DNA from: DAOTVD01 sp034437075
Lineage (GTDB): Bacteria > Chloroflexota > Anaerolineae > Aggregatilineales > J027
Length of the DNA stretch: 9,712 bases
Direction of reading: 5' to 3'
NCBI GenBank assembly: GCA_034437075.1
Contig: DAOTVD010000020.1
Coordinates: 1-9,712 of the forward strand
The notes under the pieces were generated by a model that ran no database searches, was not told the DNA's origin, and was given only the letters and a program-made list of their open reading frames with translations. A program made the translations under genes and the position numbers. Of this stretch, positions 1 to 5,802 are shown in pieces. The first letter of the stretch is position 1. Each line of letters opens with the position of its first letter.

Positions 1-129
1 GACGCCGCACCGGATGAGGTCGAATTTAGCGTGATTTTATGGGATCGGCGCGCGGCGGCCATTAACTACACCTGGGATACCCGCAACGGAGAATGGCTGA
101 CCACACGCTTGCAAGGCCCACCCGGCTGA
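1..129 (+). CDS. C-terminal end of an unidentified protein (partial)
   Basis: Frame 1 is open from the first base to a TGA at 127-129, giving 42 residues that end in LQGPPG. The residues read as alternating hydrophobic and charged positions with several Trp and Tyr (FSVILWDRR, INYTWDTRNGEW), which looks like beta strands of a soluble domain. I do not recognise the family from this fragment. The codons are GC-rich at third positions like the neighbouring genes, which supports real coding. No convincing terminator hairpin follows before the rex promoter about 30 bases downstream. Confidence 0.6.
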   Translation, partial: DAAPDEVEFSVILWDRRAAAINYTWDTRNGEWLTTRLQGPPG

Positions 130-159
130 GCGACAGCCACGCAGACCCGGCCAATTTAA

Positions 160-188
160 TTGCTCTCATTTGTGCTTTTGCGTACAAT
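160..188 (+). promoter_or_regulatory. Candidate sigma-70-like promoter of rex
   Basis: A -35-like TTGCTC (160-165, 3 of 6 consensus bases) is separated by exactly 17 bases from a -10-like TACAAT (183-188, 5 of 6). Transcription would start near 195, giving a leader of about 50 bases before the rex ATG. The stretch is clearly AT-richer than the flanking coding DNA. The -35 is weak, so this is a sequence-based proposal. Confidence 0.5.
170..187 (+). promoter_or_regulatory. Candidate Rex operator (autoregulatory)
   Basis: The 18 bases TTGTGCTTTTGCGTACAA begin with TTGTG and end with ACAA. This matches the length and outer half-sites of the known Rex operator pattern TTGTGA-n6-TCACAA. Counting inward, 5 of 9 positions are symmetric; the right half is TACAA rather than CACAA. 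The site lies in the spacer and over five of the six bases of the proposed -10 of rex, so bound Rex would block RNA polymerase. Rex family members commonly repress their own gene. The site is imperfect, so moderate confidence. Confidence 0.5.
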
Positions 189-243
189 AAAACATGTTAT
201 TTTCTTGCAAAAACAAAAATATGCCTAGAGAAAGCGAATAACG

Positions 244-873
244 ATGGTTAAACTGCCACCGCCCGATATTGTTATTGGGCGTCTACCGATGTATTTGCGC
301 GCCCTACATGCCATGTCGCAAGAGGGGATCGAAGTCGCTGCTTCGTATGAATTGGGCCAGCGCCTGGGCATTAGTTCCGCGCAGATTCGCAAAGACCTTG
401 CCCTATTTGGCGATTTCGGCAAGCAAGGCACGGGCTATCAGATTAGCTATCTGATTGAACAATTGCGGACGATTTTGCAGGTCAACCGCAATTGGGCTGT
501 GATCGTCGTCGGGGCTGGGCATGTGGGTCTGGCGCTCATCAACTATGGTGGATTTCAGGCACATGGCTTTCATATTGAGGCCATTTTTGATGCTGACCCC
601 GCCAAGATTGGCCAGTCGATTAACGGCTATACAATTCAAGATGTGGAGGGGGTGCAGGCGTATATCCAAGCGCATGACATCAAGTTCGCCATGGTGGCCA
701 CGCCTGCGGGTGCTGCGCAGGCCATTACCGACACCCTGGTCGAAGCGGGCATTCAGTGCATTCTGAATTATGCGCCGACATCCTTGGCCGTGCCCGAAGG
801 CGTTTACGTCCAGGATATTGATCCGGTATCCAAGCTTCAGCATATGGCGTACTATGTGCGAGACGGCGCTTGA
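244..873 (+). CDS. rex: Redox-sensing transcriptional repressor Rex
   Basis: This is a cytoplasmic NADH/NAD+-sensing repressor of 209 residues, the usual length for Rex. The N-terminal winged helix-turn-helix covers about residues 12-75 (RLPMYLRAL, then SSAQIRKDLALFGDFGKQG as recognition helix and wing). A Rossmann domain follows, with VIVVGAGHVGLAL at 87-99 (glycines 90, 92, 95) and an acidic residue after the second strand (FDADP, 115-119). The C-terminal stretch ILNYAP (173-178) and DIDPVSKLQHMAYYV (191-205) corresponds to the domain-swapped helix of known Rex dimers. The family binds operators at high NAD+ and releases them when NADH rises, typically controlling fermentation and respiration genes. 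The ATG at 244 follows a weak purine-rich AGAGAAAG (227-234), and the start matches the usual Rex N terminus. The promoter contains a Rex-like site. Identity is very secure; the regulon is not visible here. Confidence 0.96.
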   Translation: MVKLPPPDIVIGRLPMYLRALHAMSQEGIEVAASYELGQRLGISSAQIRKDLALFGDFGKQGTGYQISYLIEQLRTILQVNRNWAVIVVGAGHVGLALINYGGFQAHGFHIEAIFDADPAKIGQSINGYTIQDVEGVQAYIQAHDIKFAMVATPAGAAQAITDTLVEAGIQCILNYAPTSLAVPEGVYVQDIDPVSKLQHMAYYVRDGA

Positions 874-913
874 CGATGGGCCAGAGGGCATGATACGCTT
901 AGGCCATCGTATC
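873..913 (+). other. Two mutually exclusive hairpins after rex
   Basis: ACGATGGGCC (873-882) can pair with GGCCATCGT (902-910), giving a 9-bp stem with one bulged G. Alternatively GATACG (892-897) can pair with CGTATC (908-913), a perfect 6-bp stem. Both structures need bases 908-910, so they cannot form together. Neither is followed by a U run, so a simple intrinsic terminator is unlikely. The pair sits 14 bases before the AGGAAATGAGG that would serve the small ORF at 937. It could be a 3' end protecting the rex mRNA or a leader switch; both are inference. Confidence 0.3.
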
Positions 914-936
914 GTTGTCAGGAAATGAGGTGCTCT

Positions 937-1002
937 ATGATGGACATCACGAAGACATTTGCGCTTGTGGTCGCCGGAGCACGCCAGCCTGACGCGCGTT
1001 AA
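937..1002 (+). CDS. Candidate small protein or leader peptide, 21 aa
   Basis: A short ORF encodes MMDITKTFALVVAGARQPDA plus a final Arg, ending in TAA. The main support is its ribosome binding site: GAGGT at 927-931 within a purine-rich run, five bases before the ATG at 937. It lies 63 bases after the rex stop codon on the same strand. The middle (FALVVAG) is hydrophobic but too short for a full membrane helix. No family is recognised. It could be a leader peptide for the kinase downstream, a degraded gene start or a chance ORF. Without homologues it remains only a candidate. Confidence 0.25.
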   Translation: MMDITKTFALVVAGARQPDAR

Positions 1003-1080
1003 TCCCGCCTCGCTAACCCAATTGCATAGGCTTTAATCTGCCGTAGAGGTTGCGTGTTCCGGCCCTTGGTCCCCGTTGGG

Positions 1081-1110
1081 CAATGCTAACTATGAGCATT
1101 GGACGTTTTT
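1081..1110 (+). terminator. Weak terminator-like hairpin
   Basis: CAATGCT (1081-1087) and AGCATTG (1095-1101) form a perfect 7-bp stem around the loop AACTATG. Four bases later comes TTTTT (1106-1110). The stem is short, only three of seven pairs are G-C, and the U run is brief and offset, so termination would be partial at best. It would end or attenuate transcripts from rex and the small ORF before the RIO kinase. Confidence 0.35.
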
Positions 1111-1131
1111 CACCCACATGACCCAACCTGC

Positions 1132-1151
1132 GAACGCCTGTTTTGGCGTTC
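1132..1151 (+). other. Stem-loop upstream of RIO kinase start
   Basis: GAACGCC (1132-1138) and GGCGTTC (1145-1151) form a perfect 7-bp stem around TGTTTT. The structure ends 14 bases before the AAGGA (1166-1170) ribosome binding site of the kinase. No U run follows on either strand, so it looks like a leader structure and not a terminator. Function unknown. Confidence 0.35.
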
Positions 1152-1179
1152 CTAGTAACCAAAACAAGGAACAACAACC

Positions 1180-2208
1180 GTGAACGACCATCACGCATAC
1201 GACGACCCGTATGACGATTACGCGGCAGATTTCGACCCCATGCAGGTTGACCGCCGCGCGCGCCGTCGGCGCAAACCCAAAGCCCGCCACACCCCGAAAC
1301 GCTCTGCTGCCGAGATCATCGAAACGCTGGCGGACGAAACCGAGGGCCTAGAAGGCGGTTTCCAAACGACCTATCAACCGGCCCAGCACGAAGCCGTCTG
1401 GCTGTATGACTCACTGCGCACGTTTTACGACCAGGCGCTCATTACGGATGTGCTGGCTGTGGTGAAAGGCGGCAAAGAAGCCAGCGTTTATCGCTGCGCG
1501 GCCCATCCTTCCACCGGAGAAACCCTGCTGGCGGCCAAGGTCTATCGCCCGCGTATGTTTCGTAACCTGCGCAACGACGCGCGCTACAAACAAGGCCGCG
1601 ACATCCTGAGCGCCGAAGGGCATCAGGTCAAGCAAAATGAGCGCCGTATCATGAAAGCCGTGGGCAAGAAAAGCGCCTTCGGCGAGTCCATCGCGCATAC
1701 GTCTTGGCTAATGCACGAATTCACCACCTTGCAACATCTGCATGCCTTGGGGGCAAGCGTCCCGCGTGCGGTGATGGCGGGCAATAATGCCATCCTGATG
1801 CAATATTTGGGTGATGAGCGCCAAGCCGCGCCCACGCTTAACCGAGTCACCCTGACGCCAGACGAAGCCCAGCGGCTTTTCGAGGCCACGCTGCGCAATA
1901 TCGCGCTTTTGCTGGGCGAAGGACTGGTGCATGGCGATCTCTCCGCTTACAACATCCTGTATTGGGAAGGCACCATCAAGCTGATTGACTTTCCCCAGGT
2001 GGTGTATGCCCCGGAAAATGACGACGCCTATGCCATCTTGGCGCGGGATGTGCAGCGGGTATGCGAGTATTTCGCCGGGCAGGGTGTCGCTTGCGACTCC
2101 CAAGCCGAAACCAATCGCCTATGGGCGGGGGTGGTCGGTGACCAATACGAGAACCGCGCCGCTGATTTCTCGCGCGCGGCGCTGCCCGAAGATGACGATG
2201 CAGACTAA
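1180..2208 (+). CDS. RIO-type serine/threonine protein kinase (bacterial)
   Basis: This 342-residue protein carries the RIO kinase hallmarks. The ATP loop is KGGKEASVYRC (96-106), where the GKEASVY signature replaces the usual glycine-rich P-loop. The nucleotide-binding Lys is K120 in AAKVYR. The catalytic loop is HGDLSAYN (251-258) with Asp253 and Asn258, and the metal Asp is D270 in IDFPQ. RIO kinases are atypical kinases best known for 40S ribosome maturation in eukaryotes and archaea; the role of bacterial members is poorly defined. The first 23 residues are rich in Asp and Tyr, followed by a strongly basic run (RRARRRRKPKARH, about 25-37), and the C terminus is acidic (PEDDDAD); these tails could bind nucleic acid or ribosomes (inference). 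The start is a GTG at 1180 with AAGGA nine bases upstream. No substrate gene is obvious nearby. The stop lies 6 bases from a convergent gene. Confidence 0.92.
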   Translation: MNDHHAYDDPYDDYAADFDPMQVDRRARRRRKPKARHTPKRSAAEIIETLADETEGLEGGFQTTYQPAQHEAVWLYDSLRTFYDQALITDVLAVVKGGKEASVYRCAAHPSTGETLLAAKVYRPRMFRNLRNDARYKQGRDILSAEGHQVKQNERRIMKAVGKKSAFGESIAHTSWLMHEFTTLQHLHALGASVPRAVMAGNNAILMQYLGDERQAAPTLNRVTLTPDEAQRLFEATLRNIALLLGEGLVHGDLSAYNILYWEGTIKLIDFPQVVYAPENDDAYAILARDVQRVCEYFAGQGVACDSQAETNRLWAGVVGDQYENRAADFSRAALPEDDDAD

Positions 2209-2214
2209 CGCGCC

Positions 2215-3435
2215 CTATAAGACCGTCGTTTGATGCCAGAGCGCATCCTCAACCACAGGTGGCAAGCGCCACAGTTGAAAGACCAGGAGCCCGAGCAGAT
2301 AGATGCTCAGGGCCTGGTCGCGGCGGTCGGGGGCTTCGTTTTCGGCGGCGTAGAGATACACTGCCCACAGTAACAGTGGATAAAAGCGCGTTAGATAGCG
2401 GGTGTGCATGAACGAGAAGGCCGTAATCGGCAGGATGCCCAGCAGCAATAAGCCCGTGATGATCAGCACGTCGCGGCGTTGCAGTCGCCACAGCGCATAG
2501 GCCCAGGCCAGCCCCAGCCACACCACGCCCGACGCGGCGATGTTATAGGCCGTGTTGCCCACCGACAACCACAGATAATCGTAGTACAAGCGCGGATTAG
2601 CGCGAATGGCGGCGAAGGGGTTGGCGTGTTGGCCCCACAGCGGATCGCTATAACGGTGTGTTTCGGCCCAAGGATCGGGCGCGGGGTCGGTGATTTGATG
2701 GCGCGCGACGGCCACGGCGTAATGCTGATGCAAGCTCAGCAAGGTGCGCCCGCTGGCGAAGCCATGTTGCCAAAGGGCTGGAACCAGCAACACGCCAAAA
2801 ATAAAGGCCATTATGCCTGCACCGCGTAGCCAATGTCCTGTGCGCTGGCCATGTTGGATCACCAGATAGGCCGCCACCAAACCGCCCGAAAAGATCAAAT
2901 CCGGTTTGCTGAAGCTGAACAGCGCCAAGAAGACGCCCGTCAGCGCCAGCGGCAAGCCGCGCGTATAGCTCCAAAGAGCCAACATCAAAAAAGCCCCCGC
3001 GAAAACTTCTGTCGAGAGCCAGCCAAACGGAAAGCGCGTTGTTAAGATGAGCGCCAAACAAAGCAATGCCGTGCCCCCCTGGCGCGGACGCGGTATGGCG
3101 GTAAACAGCAGATACCCCGCAACCAGAAAGAGTGCCGCCGCGCTACTTTTCAAAAAAGTATCCGCCGTGATGAGGTCAGCATCGAAGCTGTGCCCGGCCA
3201 GGCGATTGTATGTTCCTGCCAGCAAAAACGCGCTGATGCCATCCGTCAGAGCCGGGTAGTGATCCGGCGCGAAAACCTGGGTCACAAAGAGGCGTTGGTC
3301 GAATTGGGGCGGCGCGGCGTTGGCTGCGAAGCGCGGAATGTACAAGCCTAGGGCGGCGACGAGCAAAGCCAAGGCAGCCCACCGCCGCCAACGCGGGGGT
3401 ATCCAGGGCGATGGGGTTTCGGATGGCGCGCGCAT
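2215..3435 (-). CDS. Polytopic membrane protein, possibly GT-C-like
   Basis: The family is not recognised. The 406-residue product starts with a basic, Pro- and Trp-rich stretch and then has about nine or ten hydrophobic segments: near residues 17-35, 97-114, 121-132, 144-174 (probably two), 180-195, 206-222, 297-315, 323-341, 348-364 and 375-389. A hydrophilic region of about 60 residues before the first loop (QFDQRLFVTQVF onward) and another near 225-295, with many His, Tyr, Trp and Asp, would lie outside the membrane. This layout resembles GT-C lipid-linked sugar transferases, but I see no diagnostic motif, so the assignment is speculative. The gene follows recJ: ATG at 3435 lies six bases after the recJ stop and no Shine-Dalgarno is visible, which suggests translational coupling. 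An in-frame TTG at 3438 is an alternative start. It converges on the RIO kinase gene with a 6-base gap. Confidence 0.75.
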   Translation of the reverse strand: MRAPSETPSPWIPPRWRRWAALALLVAALGLYIPRFAANAAPPQFDQRLFVTQVFAPDHYPALTDGISAFLLAGTYNRLAGHSFDADLITADTFLKSSAAALFLVAGYLLFTAIPRPRQGGTALLCLALILTTRFPFGWLSTEVFAGAFLMLALWSYTRGLPLALTGVFLALFSFSKPDLIFSGGLVAAYLVIQHGQRTGHWLRGAGIMAFIFGVLLVPALWQHGFASGRTLLSLHQHYAVAVARHQITDPAPDPWAETHRYSDPLWGQHANPFAAIRANPRLYYDYLWLSVGNTAYNIAASGVVWLGLAWAYALWRLQRRDVLIITGLLLLGILPITAFSFMHTRYLTRFYPLLLWAVYLYAAENEAPDRRDQALSIYLLGLLVFQLWRLPPVVEDALWHQTTVL

Positions 3436-3441
3436 CAAGTG

Positions 3442-5160
3442 TTATTGCGCGACGCGAATATCTTGGACGTTCACCTGAGGCTTGATGAAACCCTGCCATT
3501 CATTGACTTCCAAATGAAAGGCCACGTCCACATAGGGCGGCATATCGCTGCTCCAATCGCCCTGGCCGAAGGCGATGCCGTCGATATGCACCGGGCCATC
3601 GCCGAGCTTGAGCTTCAAGTGTTTGCCGTCGCGCCCGACCGCGCGGTAATCCAACACGCGCACGCGCTCGCTCATAAAGACCGGGGAATGGTTGGCGTGC
3701 CCGGTGGGTTGCAGTTGTTCGAGTTCGCGTGCGAGTTCGAGCGTGGCTTGGCTGAGCGACATTTTTGCGTCGATATGCACGGCGGGTTCTAGCACTTGGC
3801 CGACGAGTTGCGCGCGGGCCAGGTTCATAAGGCGTTGTTTGAAGGCCGGGATATTCTCGGTCAAGATGGAAAATCCGGCGGCCTGGGCATGGCCCCCATG
3901 GCGCAGCAGCAAATCCGCACATTGATCGAGCGCTTCGGTGATGTTGAATTCTTCGATGCTACGGCAAGACCCCCGCGATTCTTCTTCGCCTTGTTCTACC
4001 ACAATCGCCGGACGGTAGAATTCTTCCACCAAACGCCCCGCGACGAGCCCCACCACACCGGATGTAAAATGCGGCGCACTGGCGAAGATCAGCGGCAAGT
4101 CGCCATTGGCTTCGGCCAGGGCCATGCTGCGGGCTTCTTCTTGCAAGCGCTGGGTGAGTTCCTGGCGCCGGGTGTTGATCTCCTGAAGTTGGGTGGCCAA
4201 ATCCATCGCGCGGTTAATGTTGTCTGTATCTAGCAACTCGTAGGCCGTCATGGCGCTACCCAGGCGCCCGGCGGCATTGATGCGTGGCCCCAGGCTAAAG
4301 CCAATGCTTGTGGCGTCCGCTTTGCCGGGTTCCACATTGGCGACGTTTAGCAAGGCATAAATGCCAGGCCGCTTGGCGCGGTTGAGTTGCTGCAAGCCCG
4401 CGATCACCAGCGTGCGATTCTCCGCCCGATCCAGGGGCGCTAGGTCGGCGACGGTGCCCAGGGCGACAAGATCAAGCAGTTCCTCAACCGTGATGTTTGG
4501 TGCGCTGCGGTCGTTGGCTTTGGCAACGCGGATGAGCCCCTCCGCGAGCTTAAAGGCGATGCCCACCCCGGCCAACATATCTTCGGGATATTTGCAATCG
4601 GCCTGTTTGGGGTTCAGCACGGCCAACGCGGGGGGGATGTCGTCGCCGACGGAATGGTGATCGGTAATGATAATGTCTAGCCCGACCTCTTGGGCAGCCA
4701 CGACTTCTTCCACCGAGCGCGTGCCACAGTCCACCGTGATGATGAGCTTATTGCCTTCGGCGGCCAGGCCCAGCAAGGCGGGGGTGTTCAGGCCATAGCC
4801 TTCGTCTACCCGGTCGGGGATGTATGGTTTGACGATGGCCCCCAAACCGCGCAAGGTTTGCACCAGCAACACGGTGGAGGTTACGCCGTCGGCGTCGAAG
4901 TCGCCATATACAACAATCGGCTCGCGCGCTCGGATGGCCTGCCGGATGCGCCCGATGGCCTGCTGCATGCCTTTCATCCTCATGGGGTCGTGCAGGGTCG
5001 AGCGCCCTTTTAAGAAATCTAACGCGCTTTCGTAATCCGTTAACCCCCGGTTGTATAGCACTTGGGCGATGAGGGGGTGCATCTCGCGGAATTGCGAGCG
5101 TTCTCTGAGCGACAATTGTGGGGCCAAAACCCACCGTTTTTGGGTACGAATGCGCGTCAC
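3442..5160 (-). CDS. recJ: Single-stranded-DNA-specific exonuclease RecJ
   Basis: RecJ degrades single-stranded DNA 5' to 3' in the cytoplasm and acts in RecF-type recombination, mismatch repair and base excision repair. From a GTG at 5160 the product is 572 residues, normal for the family. All DHH motifs are present: GDFDADG (86-92), VDCGT (143-147), TDHH (166-169) and GTVADL (235-240), followed by GPRINAAGRLG (291-301). The DHHA1 domain has SGVVGLVAGRL (367-377), RGSCRS (396-401) and GGHAQAAGF (422-430). The C-terminal OB-fold domain runs from about 490 and includes RVRVLDYRAVGRDGKHLKL. The GTG is preceded at 7 bases by AAGGA (5168-5172), and the protein then begins VTRIRTQKRWVLAP, as RecJ proteins do. 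The frame stays open to 5361, but that extension would cross both divergent promoters. One oddity: PTGHANHSPVF (485-495) stands where PFGxGNPxPxF is usual. It heads a two-gene operon. Confidence 0.95.
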   Translation of the reverse strand: MTRIRTQKRWVLAPQLSLRERSQFREMHPLIAQVLYNRGLTDYESALDFLKGRSTLHDPMRMKGMQQAIGRIRQAIRAREPIVVYGDFDADGVTSTVLLVQTLRGLGAIVKPYIPDRVDEGYGLNTPALLGLAAEGNKLIITVDCGTRSVEEVVAAQEVGLDIIITDHHSVGDDIPPALAVLNPKQADCKYPEDMLAGVGIAFKLAEGLIRVAKANDRSAPNITVEELLDLVALGTVADLAPLDRAENRTLVIAGLQQLNRAKRPGIYALLNVANVEPGKADATSIGFSLGPRINAAGRLGSAMTAYELLDTDNINRAMDLATQLQEINTRRQELTQRLQEEARSMALAEANGDLPLIFASAPHFTSGVVGLVAGRLVEEFYRPAIVVEQGEEESRGSCRSIEEFNITEALDQCADLLLRHGGHAQAAGFSILTENIPAFKQRLMNLARAQLVGQVLEPAVHIDAKMSLSQATLELARELEQLQPTGHANHSPVFMSERVRVLDYRAVGRDGKHLKLKLGDGPVHIDGIAFGQGDWSSDMPPYVDVAFHLEVNEWQGFIKPQVNVQDIRVAQ

Positions 5161-5215
5161 AAGCTTATCCTTCGTTAGGGCGTCATCGTTTCTTACCTCG
5201 AATGCAATGTGTTCT

Positions 5216-5224
5216 ATGATAGCA
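5216..5224 (-). promoter_or_regulatory. Candidate extended -10 promoter of recJ
   Basis: On the minus strand TGCTATCAT gives an extended -10: TG, one base, then TATCAT (5216-5221), with 5 of 6 consensus bases. The best -35 at 17 bases (TTCGCG) is poor, as is often tolerated with an extended -10. Transcription would start near 5209, giving a leader of about 50 bases to the recJ GTG at 5160. This supports the short RecJ start over the longer open frame. Confidence 0.45.
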
Positions 5225-5266
5225 CTAATTCTCTCGTGCGCGAAATGGCGGGCTATAGATGTGGGG

Positions 5267-5296
5267 CGGACAGGGGCGCATTGCATAGCGTATAAT
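5267..5296 (+). promoter_or_regulatory. Candidate promoter of the YcxB-like gene
   Basis: A perfect TATAAT (5291-5296) is preceded at 18 bases by CGGACA (5267-5272, 4 of 6). The expected start near 5303 leaves a leader of about 26 bases containing AGGAGG (5319-5324), four bases before the ATG. It lies back-to-back with the recJ promoter. Confidence 0.6.
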
Positions 5297-5328
5297 GGGG
5301 CGCAATCGCAAACTGTGTAGGAGGCCAC

Positions 5329-5802
5329 ATGATCAAGACACAAGAATTCGCACCCTCTCAAGAAGATTTTATTTTGCTATCATTTTTGTATTTATTGCGT
5401 ACTTGGGGATGGCTGCATGGGCTGTTGTTCGTCGTTACCCTGATATTTGTGATTCTGGCGGGGGATCTCATCGTGCTGGCCATTTGGTTGGCGCTGTGGA
5501 TACTGCTGCCCGTGTTCTATGGTTTCTACTTTGCCCAGCAAGCCTATTCACGCGGTAACGAGGCGCTTTTCCGGCGGCGCTACTTCGACATCACCGATGA
5601 GTTCATCACCAGTTTTGCCGAAGACGGCGCCTCGGAACGTTTGCGCTGGGATTATATCGTGCGAGTGTGGAAGTTTTTTCGCTATTATCTGGTGTTTCCG
5701 AATAATGCGATGTTCGTCCTGTTACCGCATGATGCCTTCCAGAGCGAAGCCGATCATCAGCGCTTTGTGGGCTGGATGATCCAGCATGGGTTACGGCGCT
5801 AG
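5329..5802 (+). CDS. YcxB-like membrane protein (hypothetical)
   Basis: The 157-residue product has a short cytoplasmic N terminus, two adjacent hydrophobic helices (about 30-46 and 49-70), and a soluble C-terminal domain of about 85 residues. This is the layout of the YcxB-like family. The C-terminal pattern also fits: YFDITDEFITSF (85-96), then RLRWDYIVRVWKF (105-117, where the family has an Ile/Trp-rich strand), then a hydrophobic strand with MFVLLPHDAF (128-137) matching the usual I-P-x-x-A-F. The biochemical role of this family is not known. The gene stands alone, with a good Shine-Dalgarno (AGGAGG, four bases before ATG) and the best-looking -10 in the window. Its TAG overlaps the stop of the convergent phosphatase gene. 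Family assignment is by pattern only. Confidence 0.8.
   Translation: MIKTQEFAPSQEDFILLSFLYLLRTWGWLHGLLFVVTLIFVILAGDLIVLAIWLALWILLPVFYGFYFAQQAYSRGNEALFRRRYFDITDEFITSFAEDGASERLRWDYIVRVWKFFRYYLVFPNNAMFVLLPHDAFQSEADHQRFVGWMIQHGLRR
5799..5802. other. Shared CTAG: overlapping convergent stop codons
   Basis: The palindrome CTAG supplies TAG (5800-5802) for the plus-strand YcxB-like gene and TAG (5799-5801 on the minus strand) for the phosphatase gene. The two genes therefore end inside each other with no intergenic DNA for terminators. Confidence 0.9.

Larger units (their letters stand above)
874..1179 (+). other. Gene-poor stretch between rex and the RIO kinase
   Basis: This 306-base gap is the only long stretch in the window without a sizeable gene. 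From left to right it holds a pair of alternative hairpins starting at the rex stop codon (873-913), a 21-codon ORF with a good ribosome binding site (937-1002), a hairpin followed by five T residues (1081-1110) and a perfect 7-bp stem-loop (1132-1151) shortly before the RIO kinase ribosome binding site. I found no convincing sigma-70 promoter for the kinase and no tRNA or recognised riboswitch. The kinase may therefore be read through from rex, or from a promoter type I cannot recognise. Confidence 0.5.

Noticed and set aside
194..241. Short upstream ORF of 15 codons before rex
   Set aside because: It has no ribosome binding site and would begin at the predicted transcription start. It probably reflects AT-rich leader sequence.
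403..891. Minus-strand open frame opposite rex
   Set aside because: Rex motifs are unambiguous on the plus strand; the antisense product has no recognisable domain.
874..1179. tRNA, CRISPR or known riboswitch in the rex-RIO kinase gap
   Set aside because: No cloverleaf, no repeat-spacer pattern and no riboswitch core that I can recognise by eye; only short hairpins are present.
1013..1198. Minus-strand ORF in the rex-RIO kinase gap
   Set aside because: It overlaps the start of the kinase gene, has no clear ribosome binding site and its product has no recognisable features.
5112..5119. ACAATTGT considered as a second Rex site
   Set aside because: It is only 8 bases, lies inside recJ coding sequence and lacks the spaced half-sites of a Rex operator.
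5161..5361. A 67-codon N-terminal extension of RecJ that stays open in frame
   Set aside because: It is unlike RecJ N termini, rich in Cys and His, and crosses both divergent promoters and the ribosome binding site and start of the YcxB-like gene. The GTG at 5160 has a good ribosome binding site and gives a normal length.
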